64,000 nt of DNA from positions 22,110,622-22,174,621 of the forward strand of contig NC_134398.1 in assembly GCF_050003625.1 (NCBI RefSeq), in the 5' to 3' direction. The DNA is from Haematobia irritans (taxonomy: Eukaryota > Arthropoda > Insecta > Diptera > Muscidae). Of this stretch, positions 12,561-25,300 are shown piece by piece (position 1 is the first letter of the stretch; each line of letters begins with the position of its first letter). Below the pieces are notes generated by a model. That model saw only the letters and a program-made list of their open reading frames with translations, ran no database searches and had not been told where the DNA came from. The position numbers and the translations under genes were made by a program.

Positions 12561-13040
12561 TCGATTTTAGTAAAATGTTGTGGGGAAGATGCCAAATTTT
12601 ATTAAAATCAAATAATTGTGAAGTAAAATAAGGTTAAATCATCTATAGGAATTTTTTTATTGTTTTTTTTTTGGAGTAGCTATTCTATTTCGAATATCTA
12701 CAAAGTATTTCCTCAATATCTAACTTTCAAAAGTCTTAAATACTATGGCTTTCGGTCCTATCTAACAAAATAGCATTATAAAAAGAAGGTAGCATTTGTC
12801 ACCGAACGATTATAATTTTTTTTTTGGTGATATGCATATAGAAGCTATGATTAATACAGTCTGCGAGCCTACAATTTCACACGGTTATCAGAAGACCATC
12901 GTAAACAAGTGCCACTCATGTCCCACAATTGAGTGGTACAAAACACTCACAATAGCCGAGCTCTCTTATCTTTTTCGAGTTCGAGTGTTCTTTAATCACT
13001 CGATTTCATAAATTGCGAACGACAATCTACTCTTTCACTA
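12561..13040. other. Upstream region of the plus mannosidase
   Basis: Non-array sequence between the G element and the TATA box. The 71-codon open frame at 12796-13011 overlaps the promoter and has no domain. The pentamer CACTC or its complement GAGTG occurs five times in 89 bp (12913, 12931, 12944, 12983, 12997), with two pairs forming small inverted repeats. Confidence 0.45.
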
Positions 13041-13076
13041 TATAAATATACAAATAAACATTAAATTATTTCAGTT
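13041..13076 (+). promoter_or_regulatory. Core promoter: TATA box and initiator
   Basis: TATAAATA at 13041-13048 and TCAGTT at 13071-13076, an arthropod initiator match. If the A at 13073 is +1, the TATA box starts at -32, the usual distance. This predicts a 5' UTR of about 155 nt before the ATG at 13228. Position supports assignment to the plus-strand mannosidase. Confidence 0.65.
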
Positions 13077-13227
13077 AGAATCGGTAGCGATCGGAAAGCT
13101 AAACACAAATTTTCTTACTTTTCCAACTGTGAATTTCATTTAATTTCAATTTAAATTCGGTGCAAGTGAAAGACGAATTGTGAAAAGTTTATAAATCGGT
13201 TAAGAGCCGCAAATAAAAAGAGTAAAA

Positions 13228-13305
13228 ATGAAATTGGTTTGGGCTTTATCAGCCCTTTTGGTGTTGGCATGGAACCCCCATGCTGAGGCCGCCTGTGGTT
13301 ATAAG
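13228..13305 (+). CDS. Mannosidase (plus gene) exon 1, signal peptide
   Basis: 26 codons beginning [15 protein letters not shown] and ending ACGYK at the donor AAG|GTAGGC. Phase 0. The reading continues after the donor to a stop at 13452, which would look like a 74-residue ORF, but the junction CGYK-ACPATK with exon 2 matches the family, as does CGYA-SCPRTE in the minus-strand paralogue. The next exon is 16,845 bp away. Confidence 0.85.
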
Positions 13306-16300
13306 GTAGGCTTGATGGCAATATGCCATACAATAACAAAAGACTGCAAATACACTAGACAACAAGTGAGAGAAAATAAGATTCGACCAAGTGATTTAAT
13401 TTTGAAACATAATGTGGAAAAATTACCATTTTTTATAAAAAATAAAATTTAGTGCGTGAGGCTATTAATAGGCGTATACATCAAAATAAATTTCAATAGC
13501 AAACAAAAAATCCCTCAAATCTGAACCCTGCATGATACCACGGCTTTAGTGGTTCTAAAGATATAACATTTGAAGGCAGTTACTATAGCTTCGATTTTGC
13601 TATCAAAAATTACTTTAAAATCGAGGTTATTTGTATTAAAATAAAAAAAGGATTGGAGGCTTTTGAATGTATAACGATGGTTTTGCAATTTTTGAATTTG
13701 AATACTTAACGAAAACGGACGGATATTCTTTAGCTAACTACACAGAAAAAAACATCACCAATATTTTTCACATTCAAATGAAGACGGTTATGTCGGAGAG
13801 CCGCTTATCAACCTAAAGTTTTTGATTGCTATCTTTGAAGTACTTTTAAGTTGGAATTGCTCAAAAATACCCCATAATTGAATACCATAGGCCCATATTG
13901 CTTTTAAAATTGCATCGTAGAACATAAATCTATTTTTCGCACTTATTATCGATCTCGGACCTAAAAAACCAATAACTTCCCAGGAAAAAAGCGTCGCCAA
14001 AAAAATAGTGAAAATGTTCTTTTTGGATCTGAAAGTGGTGAAAATTGGCGCAGAAGCGATGAATTTAATATGGGCTTGCCATAGGACGGATGTCCAACAG
14101 GCGTTGCACTGAATTTGAATTATTGCTTATGATGTGATACGAATTCAGTATTTTTTGATCAATAATTTTTAAAAATTTCCAAACGTTTGACATCAAATAT
14201 TTTCAAAAATTCGCAAATTTTCTAGAATATATTTAGAAGTTTTTTTTTTCGAAAAAATTTAAATAATTTGTTCCATTTTATTAATTCATACTCTGCTTCC
14301 AGCCAATTTGAACATGTATATACGGCCGTAAGGCCGGCCAGGCCGAATCTTATGTACCCTCCACCATGGATTGCGTAGAAACTTCTACGAAAGACTGTTA
14401 ACCACAATCGAATTACTTGGGTTGTGGTAATACTTAACATCGTCTTCTAAATTGTAAGTTAGTCCATTCGTGGTATATATTGGACACAGAAGGTATATAT
14501 TAGTAGTAAGTCTACAAATGATTACGAACCGATATGGACCTTTATGCGGTAATTAAAGAGCCAGAATTGAAGTATGGGTGTCGCTTTACATGGGAGCTAT
14601 AAAGGGTGATACGGTCAAAATTTGGTCAAGGGAAAACGCGTGTAAATCGGTGAAATCGTTTATTTAAAAAATCAAATTAAATTTCTTTTTCAAGTTCAAT
14701 TAGTATAAAATTCAGGAAAAATATTCAGTTAGGCTTTCGCTTTTCCAAATCCGAATTGCTGGGCCTCACGCTTGACACCTGCCATCAGATTTTGTACAGC
14801 CACCTTCTTCGCCGCAGAAAGCCAGTTTGCCTTGAACTGCTGCTCGTCCTTAGCAGTTTTTTTGGTCTTCTTTAGGTTCCGCTTGACAATAGCCCAGTAT
14901 TTCTCAATTGGGCGGAGCTCTGGCGTGTTGGGATGGTTCTTGTCCTTGGGAACCACCTGCACGTTGTTGGCGGCGTACCACTCCATGGCCTTTTTACCGT
15001 AATGGCAAGATGCCAAATCCGGCCAAAACAGTACGGAACAACCGTGTTTCTTTAGGAAAGGCAGCAGACGTTTATTCAAACACTCTTTCACGTAAATTTC
15101 TTAGTTGACAGTCCCGGAAGTTATGAAAATGCTGCTTTTCAAGCCACAAGTACAGATGGCTTGCCACACCAGATATTTCTTTGCGAACGTTGACAGTTTT
15201 ATGTGCTTGAAAATATCTGCTATCTTTCCCCTTCCTTTTGCCGTATAAAACTCCTGTCCCGGAAGCTGCTTGTAGTCGGCTTTGACGTAGGTTTCGTCGT
15301 CCATTACCACGCAGTCAAACTTCGTCAGCATCGTCGTGTACAGCCTCCGGGATCGCGCTTTGGCTGTCGTATTTTGTTTATCATCGCGATTTGGAGTCAC
15401 TACCTTCTTGTTAGTCGATAGTCCGACTCGTTTTTTGGCTCGATGCACGGTTGTAGACGATTCACCCAGCTTATTTGCGGCATCTCGGAGAGAGAGGTTA
15501 GGGTTTCGCTTGAAACTATCGGCAACTCTCTTTGTTGTCTCAGCGGCTTCCGGTTTTCGATTTCCCCCCGACCCAGACTTCCTGGCTGTCGACAAACATT
15601 CCCCAAACACTTTATTTACATTTGTAACGGTTGATTTGGCAACTTTTAGCGATTTTGCCAGTTTTGCTTGCGAGTAGCTCGGATTTTCGCGATGCGCGAG
15701 CAAAATTTTGATACGCTGCTCTTCTTGCTTGGACGTCATTTTGACAACTGAAGAGTGAATTCCAAAATCAAAATAGGAGCAACATTCTACACACACACAC
15801 ACCTTCAAAATGAGGGGTGTTCAGGTTTTTTAAATGCAAAATTGGAAGAAATACGTCAAGTTTATACTGACCAAATTTTGACCGTATCACCCTTTATACA
15901 ATTATGAACCGATATGGATCAATTTTTGTGTTATTGGACATCGATTTATCTGAGGCATAACATCTAACTATTGACCAACTATATGAACCAATTTTGGCAT
16001 GGTTGGTAAAGACCATATACTAACACCGCCTACCAAGTTTCAACCGGATTGGATGAATTTTGCTTCTCCAAAAGGCTCCGGAGTTCAAATCTAGAGACCA
16101 ATTTATATGGGAGCTATATATAATTATGGACCGATATGGACTAATTTTTGCATGGTTGTTAGTGTCCATACAGTTACACAGAACAGAAAACTTCAACTAA
16201 ATTGGTTGAAACTTGCTCCTCCAAGAGGATCCGGAGGTCGAATCTGGGTATCAGTTGGTTGTTAGAGACCCTATACTAATACCATGTACAAAATTTCAGC

Positions 16301-19300
16301 CGGATCAAATGAAATTTTCTTCTCTTAGAGGCTCCGTAAGGTAAATCTGGGGATCGGTGTATATGGGGGCTATATATAATTATGGACCGATGTGGACTAA
16401 TTTTTGCATGGTTGTTACACGGTTGAAAAAGACTGTTTTTCATATGTTTGGCTATAAACATTATATGTTTGGAACACAAATTTTTAAACACAATATTTTT
16501 GAGTGCAAGCATATAATGTTCATAAACTAGCTTAACATGTTTGGGACATATATGTTAATATGTTAGAACATATTATGTTTGGGACATAAAATGTTTGTAA
16601 ATATAATATGCTTGAATGCAAACATATATTAATTTAGAAATAGCCTATAAACATATATGTGTTTAGTAGCTTGGAGCGCTATTTAACAGGGAGCGATATT
16701 GAATTAAGTTGGTGGTTGTTGCTTGTTATTACAAAATTAACATTTTATTTTTCCTTGAGCAATTGATCAGCTACTTCTTTGATCCTTACAAACTGTGTGG
16801 TCCGCTTTTCGAATCCCCGTCCGGCAAAAGGTAAAATTAAAATAAAAAAATCATACAATTGAATAATTTCTTCTACAATGTTTGTATTACAGAAAAAGGT
16901 GCTAAGAACTAAAAAATCTCGTGGAAGTGAGAAAGATGTGGGGGAATATACAATTGGGCAGAAATAAAATTTTGAGCATTCAGGTCGAAAACCTATGTTG
17001 TTAGCACCTATATTACCTGTTTATTTTCATAATTCATTATGATTGTAAATATATAAATAAATAAATAAAATTTTGAGCACAATATTGTTTGGGAGAATTT
17101 TTGTTAAGCATATAATATTTTTGGGTGCAAAATGCTCCCAAACATATTATATGGTCACATAATAACATATTGTTTTTGGAAGACAACATTATTGAATTTG
17201 GATGCAAAAATACAAAATGTTTGGAACTTAGACTACCCAAACTTATATTGTTTAGACCAATATGCTTTCAAACATATTATATATTGTTAGAGATCAAACA
17301 TATAAATGTTTGGGCAATACCCAAAAATGTATATGCTTGAAGCAAAATATGTTTGGGAGTATATGTTACAGAAGCGATTTTTTGTGAGGGTGTAGATACC
17401 ATATACTAACACCATGTACCAAATTCTCTCCGGATCGGATGAAATTGCCTTCTCTTAGAGCCTCCGCAAAGTAAATCGGGGGATCGGTTTATATGGGGGC
17501 TATATATAATTATGGACCGATGTGGACTAATTTTTGCATGGTTGTTAGAGACCATATACTAACACCATGTACCAAATTCCAGCCGGATCGGATGAAATTG
17601 GCTTCTCTTAGAGGCTCCGCAAGCCAAATCTGGGGTTCCGCTTATATGGGGGCTATACGTAAAAGTGGACCGATATGCCCCATTTGCAATACCATCCGAC
17701 CTATATCAATAACACCTACTTGTGCCAAGTTTCAAGTCGAGACCTTGTTTCATTCGGAAGTTAGCGTGATTTCAACAGACGGACGGACGAACATGCTTAG
17801 ATCGGCTCAGAATTTCAGCACGACCCAGTATATACTTTATGGCGTCTTAGAGCAATACCTCGATGTGTTACAAACGGAATGACAAAGTTAATATACCCCC
17901 ATCCTATGGTAGTTAAAATTACCCATTAAAAATATTGAAAAAGGGAGTTATAACAAGTATATACAGCACTAAGTTCGGCCGGGCCGAATCTTAAATACCC
18001 ACCACCATGAACCAAATATTAGGGTTTCTTTTGAAATTTCAGGAGGGCTTGAAGACTTGAGGACACTTCCCGAAGATAAATTTAAAGATTTCACCTATGA
18101 GGACTATATCAGATTCTGGATTTATAAGAACCATTTTTGTTTGAGTTTTAGAGGAATCATTAACATCTCTTGTAAGTGTGCAAGAAAATTATAAAATAAC
18201 GTCTTGATTTGAAATCTTAAATCTGTAGAAGTAAAATCTGGAAATTTTACATTGAGTTTCAAGCAATTTTCACGATCGGTACGCCTTCAACACCCTCAAG
18301 AAGTGAAGTCGGTCTGTTTGGGGGCATTTTCAAATGGACCGATAAAAACTTAATCGGATACACGTTTTTGTGAGCCTAAAATACCAGAATATTTACAATT
18401 TCAGGCAAATCGGATAAAAACAACGGTTTCTAGAAACCGAAGGAGTTAAATCGGGAGATCGTTCTCATGGGGGCTATACTAAAATATGGACCGATACTCA
18501 CCGTTTTCGGCACACCTCTTTATGACCCGAAAGTACCTCTAGATTTCCAATTTCAGACAAATTGGATAAAAACTACGGTTTCTATAAGCCCAAGACCCCA
18601 AATCGGGAGGTTGTTTTATATGGGAACCATACCAAAACATGACCGATACTCACAATTTTTGGCACACGTATTTGTGGTCCTATAATACCTCTAGATTTCC
18701 AATTTCAGGTAAATTGAATAAAATCTGCGGTTTCTATAAGCCCAAGAATTAAAATCGGGAGATCGGCCTACACCAAAATATGGACCGATACTCACCATTT
18801 TCGGCGCACCTCTTTATGGTCCTAAAATACCTCTAGATTTCCAATTTCAGACAAATTGGATAAAAACTAAGATTTCTATAAGCCCAAGACCCCAAATCGG
18901 GAGGTCGGTTTATATGGGGACTATATCAAAACCTGGACCGATATAGCCCATATTCGAACTTGACCTGCCTGCAGACAAAAGACGAGTTTGAGCAATATTT
19001 CAGCACGATTGCTTCATTATTGAGGACTGTAGCGTGATTACAACAGACAGACAGACAGACGGACATCGTTATATCGCCTTAGAATTTCTCCCTGATCAAG
19101 AATATATATACTTTATATAGTCGGAAATCGATATTTCGATGTGTTACAAACGGAATGGCAAACTTATTATACCACCGTCACCATTCTATGGTGGTGGGTA
19201 TTAAAAATGTAATTAAAAGAACTTCCTGTGTAGTTAAACAAAATAACACTTTTGGGAGGACATGTTTGGAAGTGCTTTTAAAGGTGTAGCTTTAGAAGAA

Positions 19301-22300
19301 CTTCCAATTTTTTTTTGCTGGGGTTTGCCAACGACCGATATTAGTCCCCGACCTAATAAATGGTGGTTAAATTCTGAGTCGATCTAGCAATGTCCGTCCG
19401 TCCGTCAGTCTTCACGAACGAAAAAAGCTATTGGCTTGCAAATGAGGTATGTTGGACCACTTTCAGTTACAGCCTCTATATAAACCGATTCCCATAATAG
19501 ATTTCTTGAGTCTTCCGGAAGAGCGAATTTCAGCACACCTTGTGAATTTTTTTTTATTGAAATTTTGGTTGATATTGGTTCATAATTACCCAGCAAAAAA
19601 AGCGTCGCCAAAAAAGTAATGAAAATGTTCTTTTTGGATCCGGAAGTGGTGCAAAATTGACGCAGAAGCGATGAATTTAACATGGGCTTGTCATAGGACG
19701 GAAGTCCTCCATTTCAACTGCCGTTGCACTGAATTTGCATCACTTCTTTAGGTGTGATCCGAATTTTTTATAATTTGTAATGGATTCTAATGCTTGTCGA
19801 AAACGTTTGACCAAAAATATTTTCAAAAATTCACAATTTTTTCAGATTAAATTTAGCATTTTTTCGACAAAATTTAAAGGACTTGTACCATTTTCTGAAT
19901 TCTTAAACTGTTTTTAACCAATTTGTAACAAAAAAAAAAGTTAAAATTACCCATTAAAAGTATGAAAAAATCAAGTTATAAAAAATTAAATTAAAAGAAC
20001 TTCCTGGGTAGTTAAAATAGAGAACATCATTGGGAGTGCATCTTCTGGAAGTGCTTTTAAAGTTGTGCCTTTGGAAGAACTTCCAAATTTTTTTGCTGGG
20101 TATATACTGGGTGGCTGACAGCCGATAGGTTTATTTCGGTGACAGTTCATTATATTGTTTACAAGCTTACAGAAGCATATTTTTATACCCTCCACCACAT
20201 CATTGGGATGGGGGGTATAACAAGTTTGTAATTTTATTTGAAATATAATTTTAACTTAATTAAATTTTCAAATTAAAATTAAATGTAACACATTGAAATA
20301 TCGATTTCCGGCTATGGAACAACCACAGAATCGGTACAGGACTAATCCCTGGTGTGTATGGACCAGTCCCAGTTCTGGTCAAAACGTATGGAAGGGACCA
20401 TTCACTTTAACATGGGTTTGTCATTGGCGGGGTAAATTTCCACTTTAGGACACGTCTTGGACCCATTCCAAAGGACACGTCCTGGGACAATTTAGCAGGA
20501 GCATTAAATAGGCAGGTTCTCAGGGACCTGTAACCGAATCGCATCCGAAAAAAAAAATATGTCGAAAAATTTTACATTGATAATTTTATTTCACTAAATG
20601 AGTAGATCCAATAAGATTTTAATATCAAGCGATTACGGAAATCAATAAATTACGACTATTTAAAAATTGCAACCAATTCTATGATAGGCCCGTCAGTGGC
20701 AATTTGCACCAATTTCCCGTAGGGAATTTTAACATATTCTTGATCAGGGAGAAATTCTAAGGCGATATAACGATGTTCGTCTGTCCATCTGTCTGTTGTA
20801 ATCACGCTACAGTGAATAATGAAGCAATCACGCTGAAATTTTGCACGAACTCGTCTTTTGTTTTCAGGCAGGTCAAGTTCGAAGGTGTGCTATATCGGTC
20901 CAGGTTTAGATATAGTCCCCATATAAACCGACCTCGCGATTTGGGTCTATATGAACCGTAGTTTCTATCCAATTTGCCTGAAATTGGAAATCTAGAGATA
21001 TTTTAGAAACATGAAGTGGTGTGCCAAAAATGGTGAGTATCGGTCCATGTTTTGGTATAGCCCCCATATAGACCGATCTCTCGAATTTACTTCTTGGGAT
21101 TCTAGAGTCCGTAGTTTTTCCTCTAAAACTCAAATAAAAATGGTTCTTAGAAATCTAGAATCTGATATTGTCTTCATAGGTAAAATCTTTAAATTGATCT
21201 TCGGGAAGTATACTGGTTGAACTGCTCTGCTTGGGAGAATATCTGTCATCAAACCCTCCCGAAAGAAAACTATAACATTTGATACATGGTGGTGGGTATT
21301 GAAGATTCGGCCCTTCCGTATCTTATATACTTGTTGAGTGAAGATTTTGTCTTTACCCTAATGATTTTGATATTGATTCCCGAAGCCTCTACATGTGCTT
21401 CGAATTATTTCCCATTTATTGCTTACGTATAAATATCCTTATTATTGGTATTTGCACAATGCAATTAAATTTTACCACTTTCCCTGGAAGCTTTTGATAA
21501 CGAGCGCTTTAATTAATTTAACATTAATATACTGTTTTTCATGAATTAATTAACATTTGCATTACAATTTCAGATTAGATTATAATGAATTTTTGCTGCT
21601 TCGTAACTCTCTATATTTGTGGTTATTCAATTTGTATGCAAAGGGAATTTAATTTAATAAATCTTTTCGATATTGTTATTTGCTTTTCTTTTTGTTTGAT
21701 TAGATTGCATTTCCTATCTCGTGATGGATTATGAGTAAATGAAAGAAATTTTTATTAATATTTACCACAATGTTTACGGTCACAGATCAAAGGAAATAAA
21801 TGAAAGTTAAAGTATATATAAGTGAATATATTATTTATAAATCATCAAAAAAAAAAAAATTGAGGGGAATTACCTTCGTCAATTTGGGTATTGGTTTATG
21901 GTAAAAGAAGTGGGGATGAGTTAATAAATTATCATGAGTTAATAAAAATCATAAATTGTATGAATTTATAAATAAAAGAGAATAATTTTTCTATACTAAC
22001 AGAAATTTCACGAGTTTATAAAACCTGGAGAAAATTGTTTACTTACAACTTTGCTAAACGAAAATGGCTTTTTATATTTCTAATCAAACTTCAATTTACA
22101 ATTGTGCCAATTTAATCAAAATTTTCTAATGAAATCATTTAATTTTTTAATCAAGTATAAAAAAAATATGGTCATTAAAGCTGTGCTGCATACCATCATT
22201 TCCGTGCATGAAGACATTTTACATAAAAGATTAATTGTATCAATTAATTTCGTGATTGAATCAGAAACAAATCTACAATATTTTTTTAAATTACAATTAC

Positions 22301-25300
22301 ATTTGAAATAAAACCAAAATTAATTAAAAGTTTAAAAAAGCCCATTAATTTTTAAATGGAAATAAAATTCAATCAAAAAATTTGAGATTCGATCTAGCCC
22401 TTGGTGTCCGTCCGTCTGTCCATGTATTTTTTGTTCACAGGATTCCGGTTGCAATTATTATACGATTTTCATGAAATTTGGTACAGAGGACGAACGCCAT
22501 TGAATTTGAAAAATGTCAGATCAAATTAGCTCCCATATATATGTATCGCCCCATATCGACAAATGGGGTCACATTACAGTTATTTTATAACCACGGTTCC
22601 CACAGTTGATAGAATTCTACCAAAAATGGTAGATTTTTTTATTGTTTGGTAGTTTGGTAGAATTCTTGATAACATATCAAAATATAACTCTGAAAATAAA
22701 AAGTAAATCAATTTTCTCTAGAAATACAATTTTGACCCACTTTTCAATAAAAATAAAATTTTGAAAATATTTTCATAGAAATAAGATTTTGACAAACTTT
22801 TCTATAGAAATAAAATGTTGAGAAAATGTTCTATATAAATAAAATTTTGACAAACTTTTCTATAGAAATAAAATTTTGCCAAACTTTTCTATAGAAATAA
22901 AATTTTGAAAAATTGTCTATAGAATTAAAATTTTAAAAATTTGATATAAAAATAATATTTTAACAAAATTTTATATAAAAATAAAACTTCGACGAAATTT
23001 TTCATAGCAATACAATTTTGACAAATTTTTCTATAGAAATTAAATTTTGACAAAATTTTATATAGAAAGAAACTTTTGAAAAAAACTTAGTATAGAAATA
23101 AAATTTTAACAAAATTTTCTTTAGACAACATTTTGTATAGAAATTTTCTAAAGATATATAAAACCAGTAAGGAAAGTCTAAAGTCGGGCGGGGCCGACTA
23201 TATTATACCCTGCACCACTTTGTAGATCTAAATTTTCGATACCATATCACATCCGTCAAATGTGTTTGGGGCTATATATAAAGGTTTGTCCCAAATACAT
23301 ACATTTAAATATCACTCGATCTGGAAGAATTTGATAGACTTCTACAAAATCTATAGACTCAAAATTTAAGTCGGCTAATGCACTAGGGTGGAACACAATG
23401 TTAGTAAAAAACCAGTAAGGAAAGTCTAAAGTCGGGCGGGGCCGACTATATTATACCCTGCACCACTTTGTAGATCTAAATTTTCGATACCATATCACAT
23501 CCGTCAAATGTGTTTGGGGCTATATATAAAGGTTTGTCCCAAATACATACATTTAAATATCACTCGATCTGGAAGAATTTGATAGACTTCTACAAAATCT
23601 ATAGACTCAAAATTTAAGTCGGCTAATGCACTAGGGTGGAACACAATGTTAGTAAAAAACTAGGGTGGAACACAATGTTAGTAAAAAAATATGGGAAACA
23701 TTTAAATCTGAAGCAATTTTAAGGAAACTTTGCAAAAGTTTATTTATGATTTATCGCTAGATATATATGTATTAGAAGTTTAGAAAAATTAGAGTCATTT
23801 TTACAACTTTGCGACTAAGCAGTGGCGATTTTACAAGGAAATTGTTGGTATTTTGGCCATTTTTGTCGAAATCAGAAAAACATATATATGGGAGCTATAT
23901 CTAAATCTGAACCGATTTCAACCAAATTTGGCACGCATAGCAACAATGCTAATTATACTCTCTGTGCAAAATTTCAACTAAATCGGAGTTAAAAATTGGC
24001 CTCTGAGGTCATATGAGTGTAAATCGGGCGAAAGCTATATATGGGAGATATATCTAAATCTGAACCGATTTCAACCAAATTTGGCGCGCATAGCTACAAT
24101 GCTAATTCTACTCCCTGTGCAAAATTTCAACTAAATCGGAGCAAAAAATTGGCCTCTGTGGTCATATGTGTGTAAATCGGGCGAAAGCTATATATGGGAG
24201 ATATATCCAAATCTGAACCGATTTCAATCAAATATGGCACGCATAGTTTCAATGCTAATTCTACTCCCTGTGCAAAATTTCAACTAAATCGGAGTTAAAA
24301 ATTGGCCTCTGTGGTCATATGAGTGTAAATCGGGCGAAAGCTATATATGGGAGATATATCCAAATCTGAACCGATGTCAACCAAATTTGGCACGCATAGT
24401 AACAAGGCTAATTCTACTCCCTGTGCAAAATTTCAACTAAATCGGAGCAAAAAATTGGCCTCTGTGGTCATATGTGTGTAAATCGGGCGAAAGCTATATA
24501 TGGGAGATATATCCAAATCTGAACCGATTTCAATCAAATTTGGCACGCATAGTTTCAATGCTAATTCTACTCCCTGTGCAAAATTTCAACTAAATCGGAG
24601 TTAAAAATTGGCTTCTGTGGTCATATGAATGTAAATCGGGCGAAAGCTATATATGGGAGATATATCCAAATCTGAACCGATGTCAACCAAATTTGGCACG
24701 CATAGTTACAATGCTAATTCTACTCCCTGTGCAAAATTTCAACCAAATCGGAGTTAAAAATTGGCCTCTTTGGGCAAATGAGTGTAAATCGGGCGAAAGC
24801 TATATATGAGAGCTATATCTAAATCTGAACCGATTTGGCTGGTATTTTGCAAGTTTTTCGAGACCCATAAAATATTCGGATGTACGGAATTTGAGGAAGA
24901 TCGGTTGATATACACGCCAATTATGACCAGATCGGCGAAAAATATATATGGCAGCTATATCTAAATCTGAACCGATTTTTTCCAAAATCAATAGGGATCG
25001 TCTTTGACCCGAAACAGGACTCTATACCAAATTTTAGGACAATCGGACTAAAACTGCGAGCTGTACTTTGCACACAAAAATACATCAACAGACAGACAGA
25101 CAGACAGACAGACGGACAGACAGACGGACAGACAGACGGACAGACAGACAGACGGACATCGCTAAATCGACTCAGAATTTAATTCTAAGCCGATCCGTAT
25201 ACTAAAAGGTTGGTCTATGATTACTCCTTCTTGGCGTTACATACAAATGCACAAACTTATTATACCCTGTACCACAGTAGTGGTGAAGGGTATAAAAAGA

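Larger units (their letters stand above)
14304..17916 (+). mobile_element. DINE-1/Helentron-like element (H1), twice interrupted
   Basis: Starts with GTATATACGGCCGTAAGG and a hairpin GGCCGGCCAGGCCGAA, then ATGTACCCTCCACCATGG. The central part has 153-bp type units (TATATGGGGGCTATATATAA and TATGGACCGATGTGGAC). Near the end come ACAGACGGACGGACGAACAT and GTGTTACAAACGGAATGAC. Two later insertions split it: a DD37E transposon (14602-15894) and a 975-bp element (16418-17392). The structural match to DINE-1/INE-1 (Helentron-associated) elements is established knowledge of the family; the assignment is inference. Confidence 0.75.
23164..25300 (+). mobile_element. DINE-1/Helentron-like element (H6) inside the array
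   Basis: Third H type. Starts CCAGTAAGGAAAGTCTAAAG with hairpin AGTCGGGCGGGGCCGACT and TATACCCTGCACCAC. The first 248 bp are tandemly doubled. Central tandem units of exactly 153 bp run from about 23880 to 24980. A GACAGACAGACGGACA stretch is at 25089-25158, then AAATCGACTCAGAATTT. It closes with TATACCCTGTACCACAGTAG, TGGTGAAGGGTATA. No coding region, as expected for a non-autonomous element. Confidence 0.8.

Noticed and set aside
13228..13452. Independent 74-residue secreted peptide gene
   Set aside because: Residues after 26 follow a good splice donor, and the CGYK junction joins mannosidase exon 2; the single-exon reading is possible but less likely.
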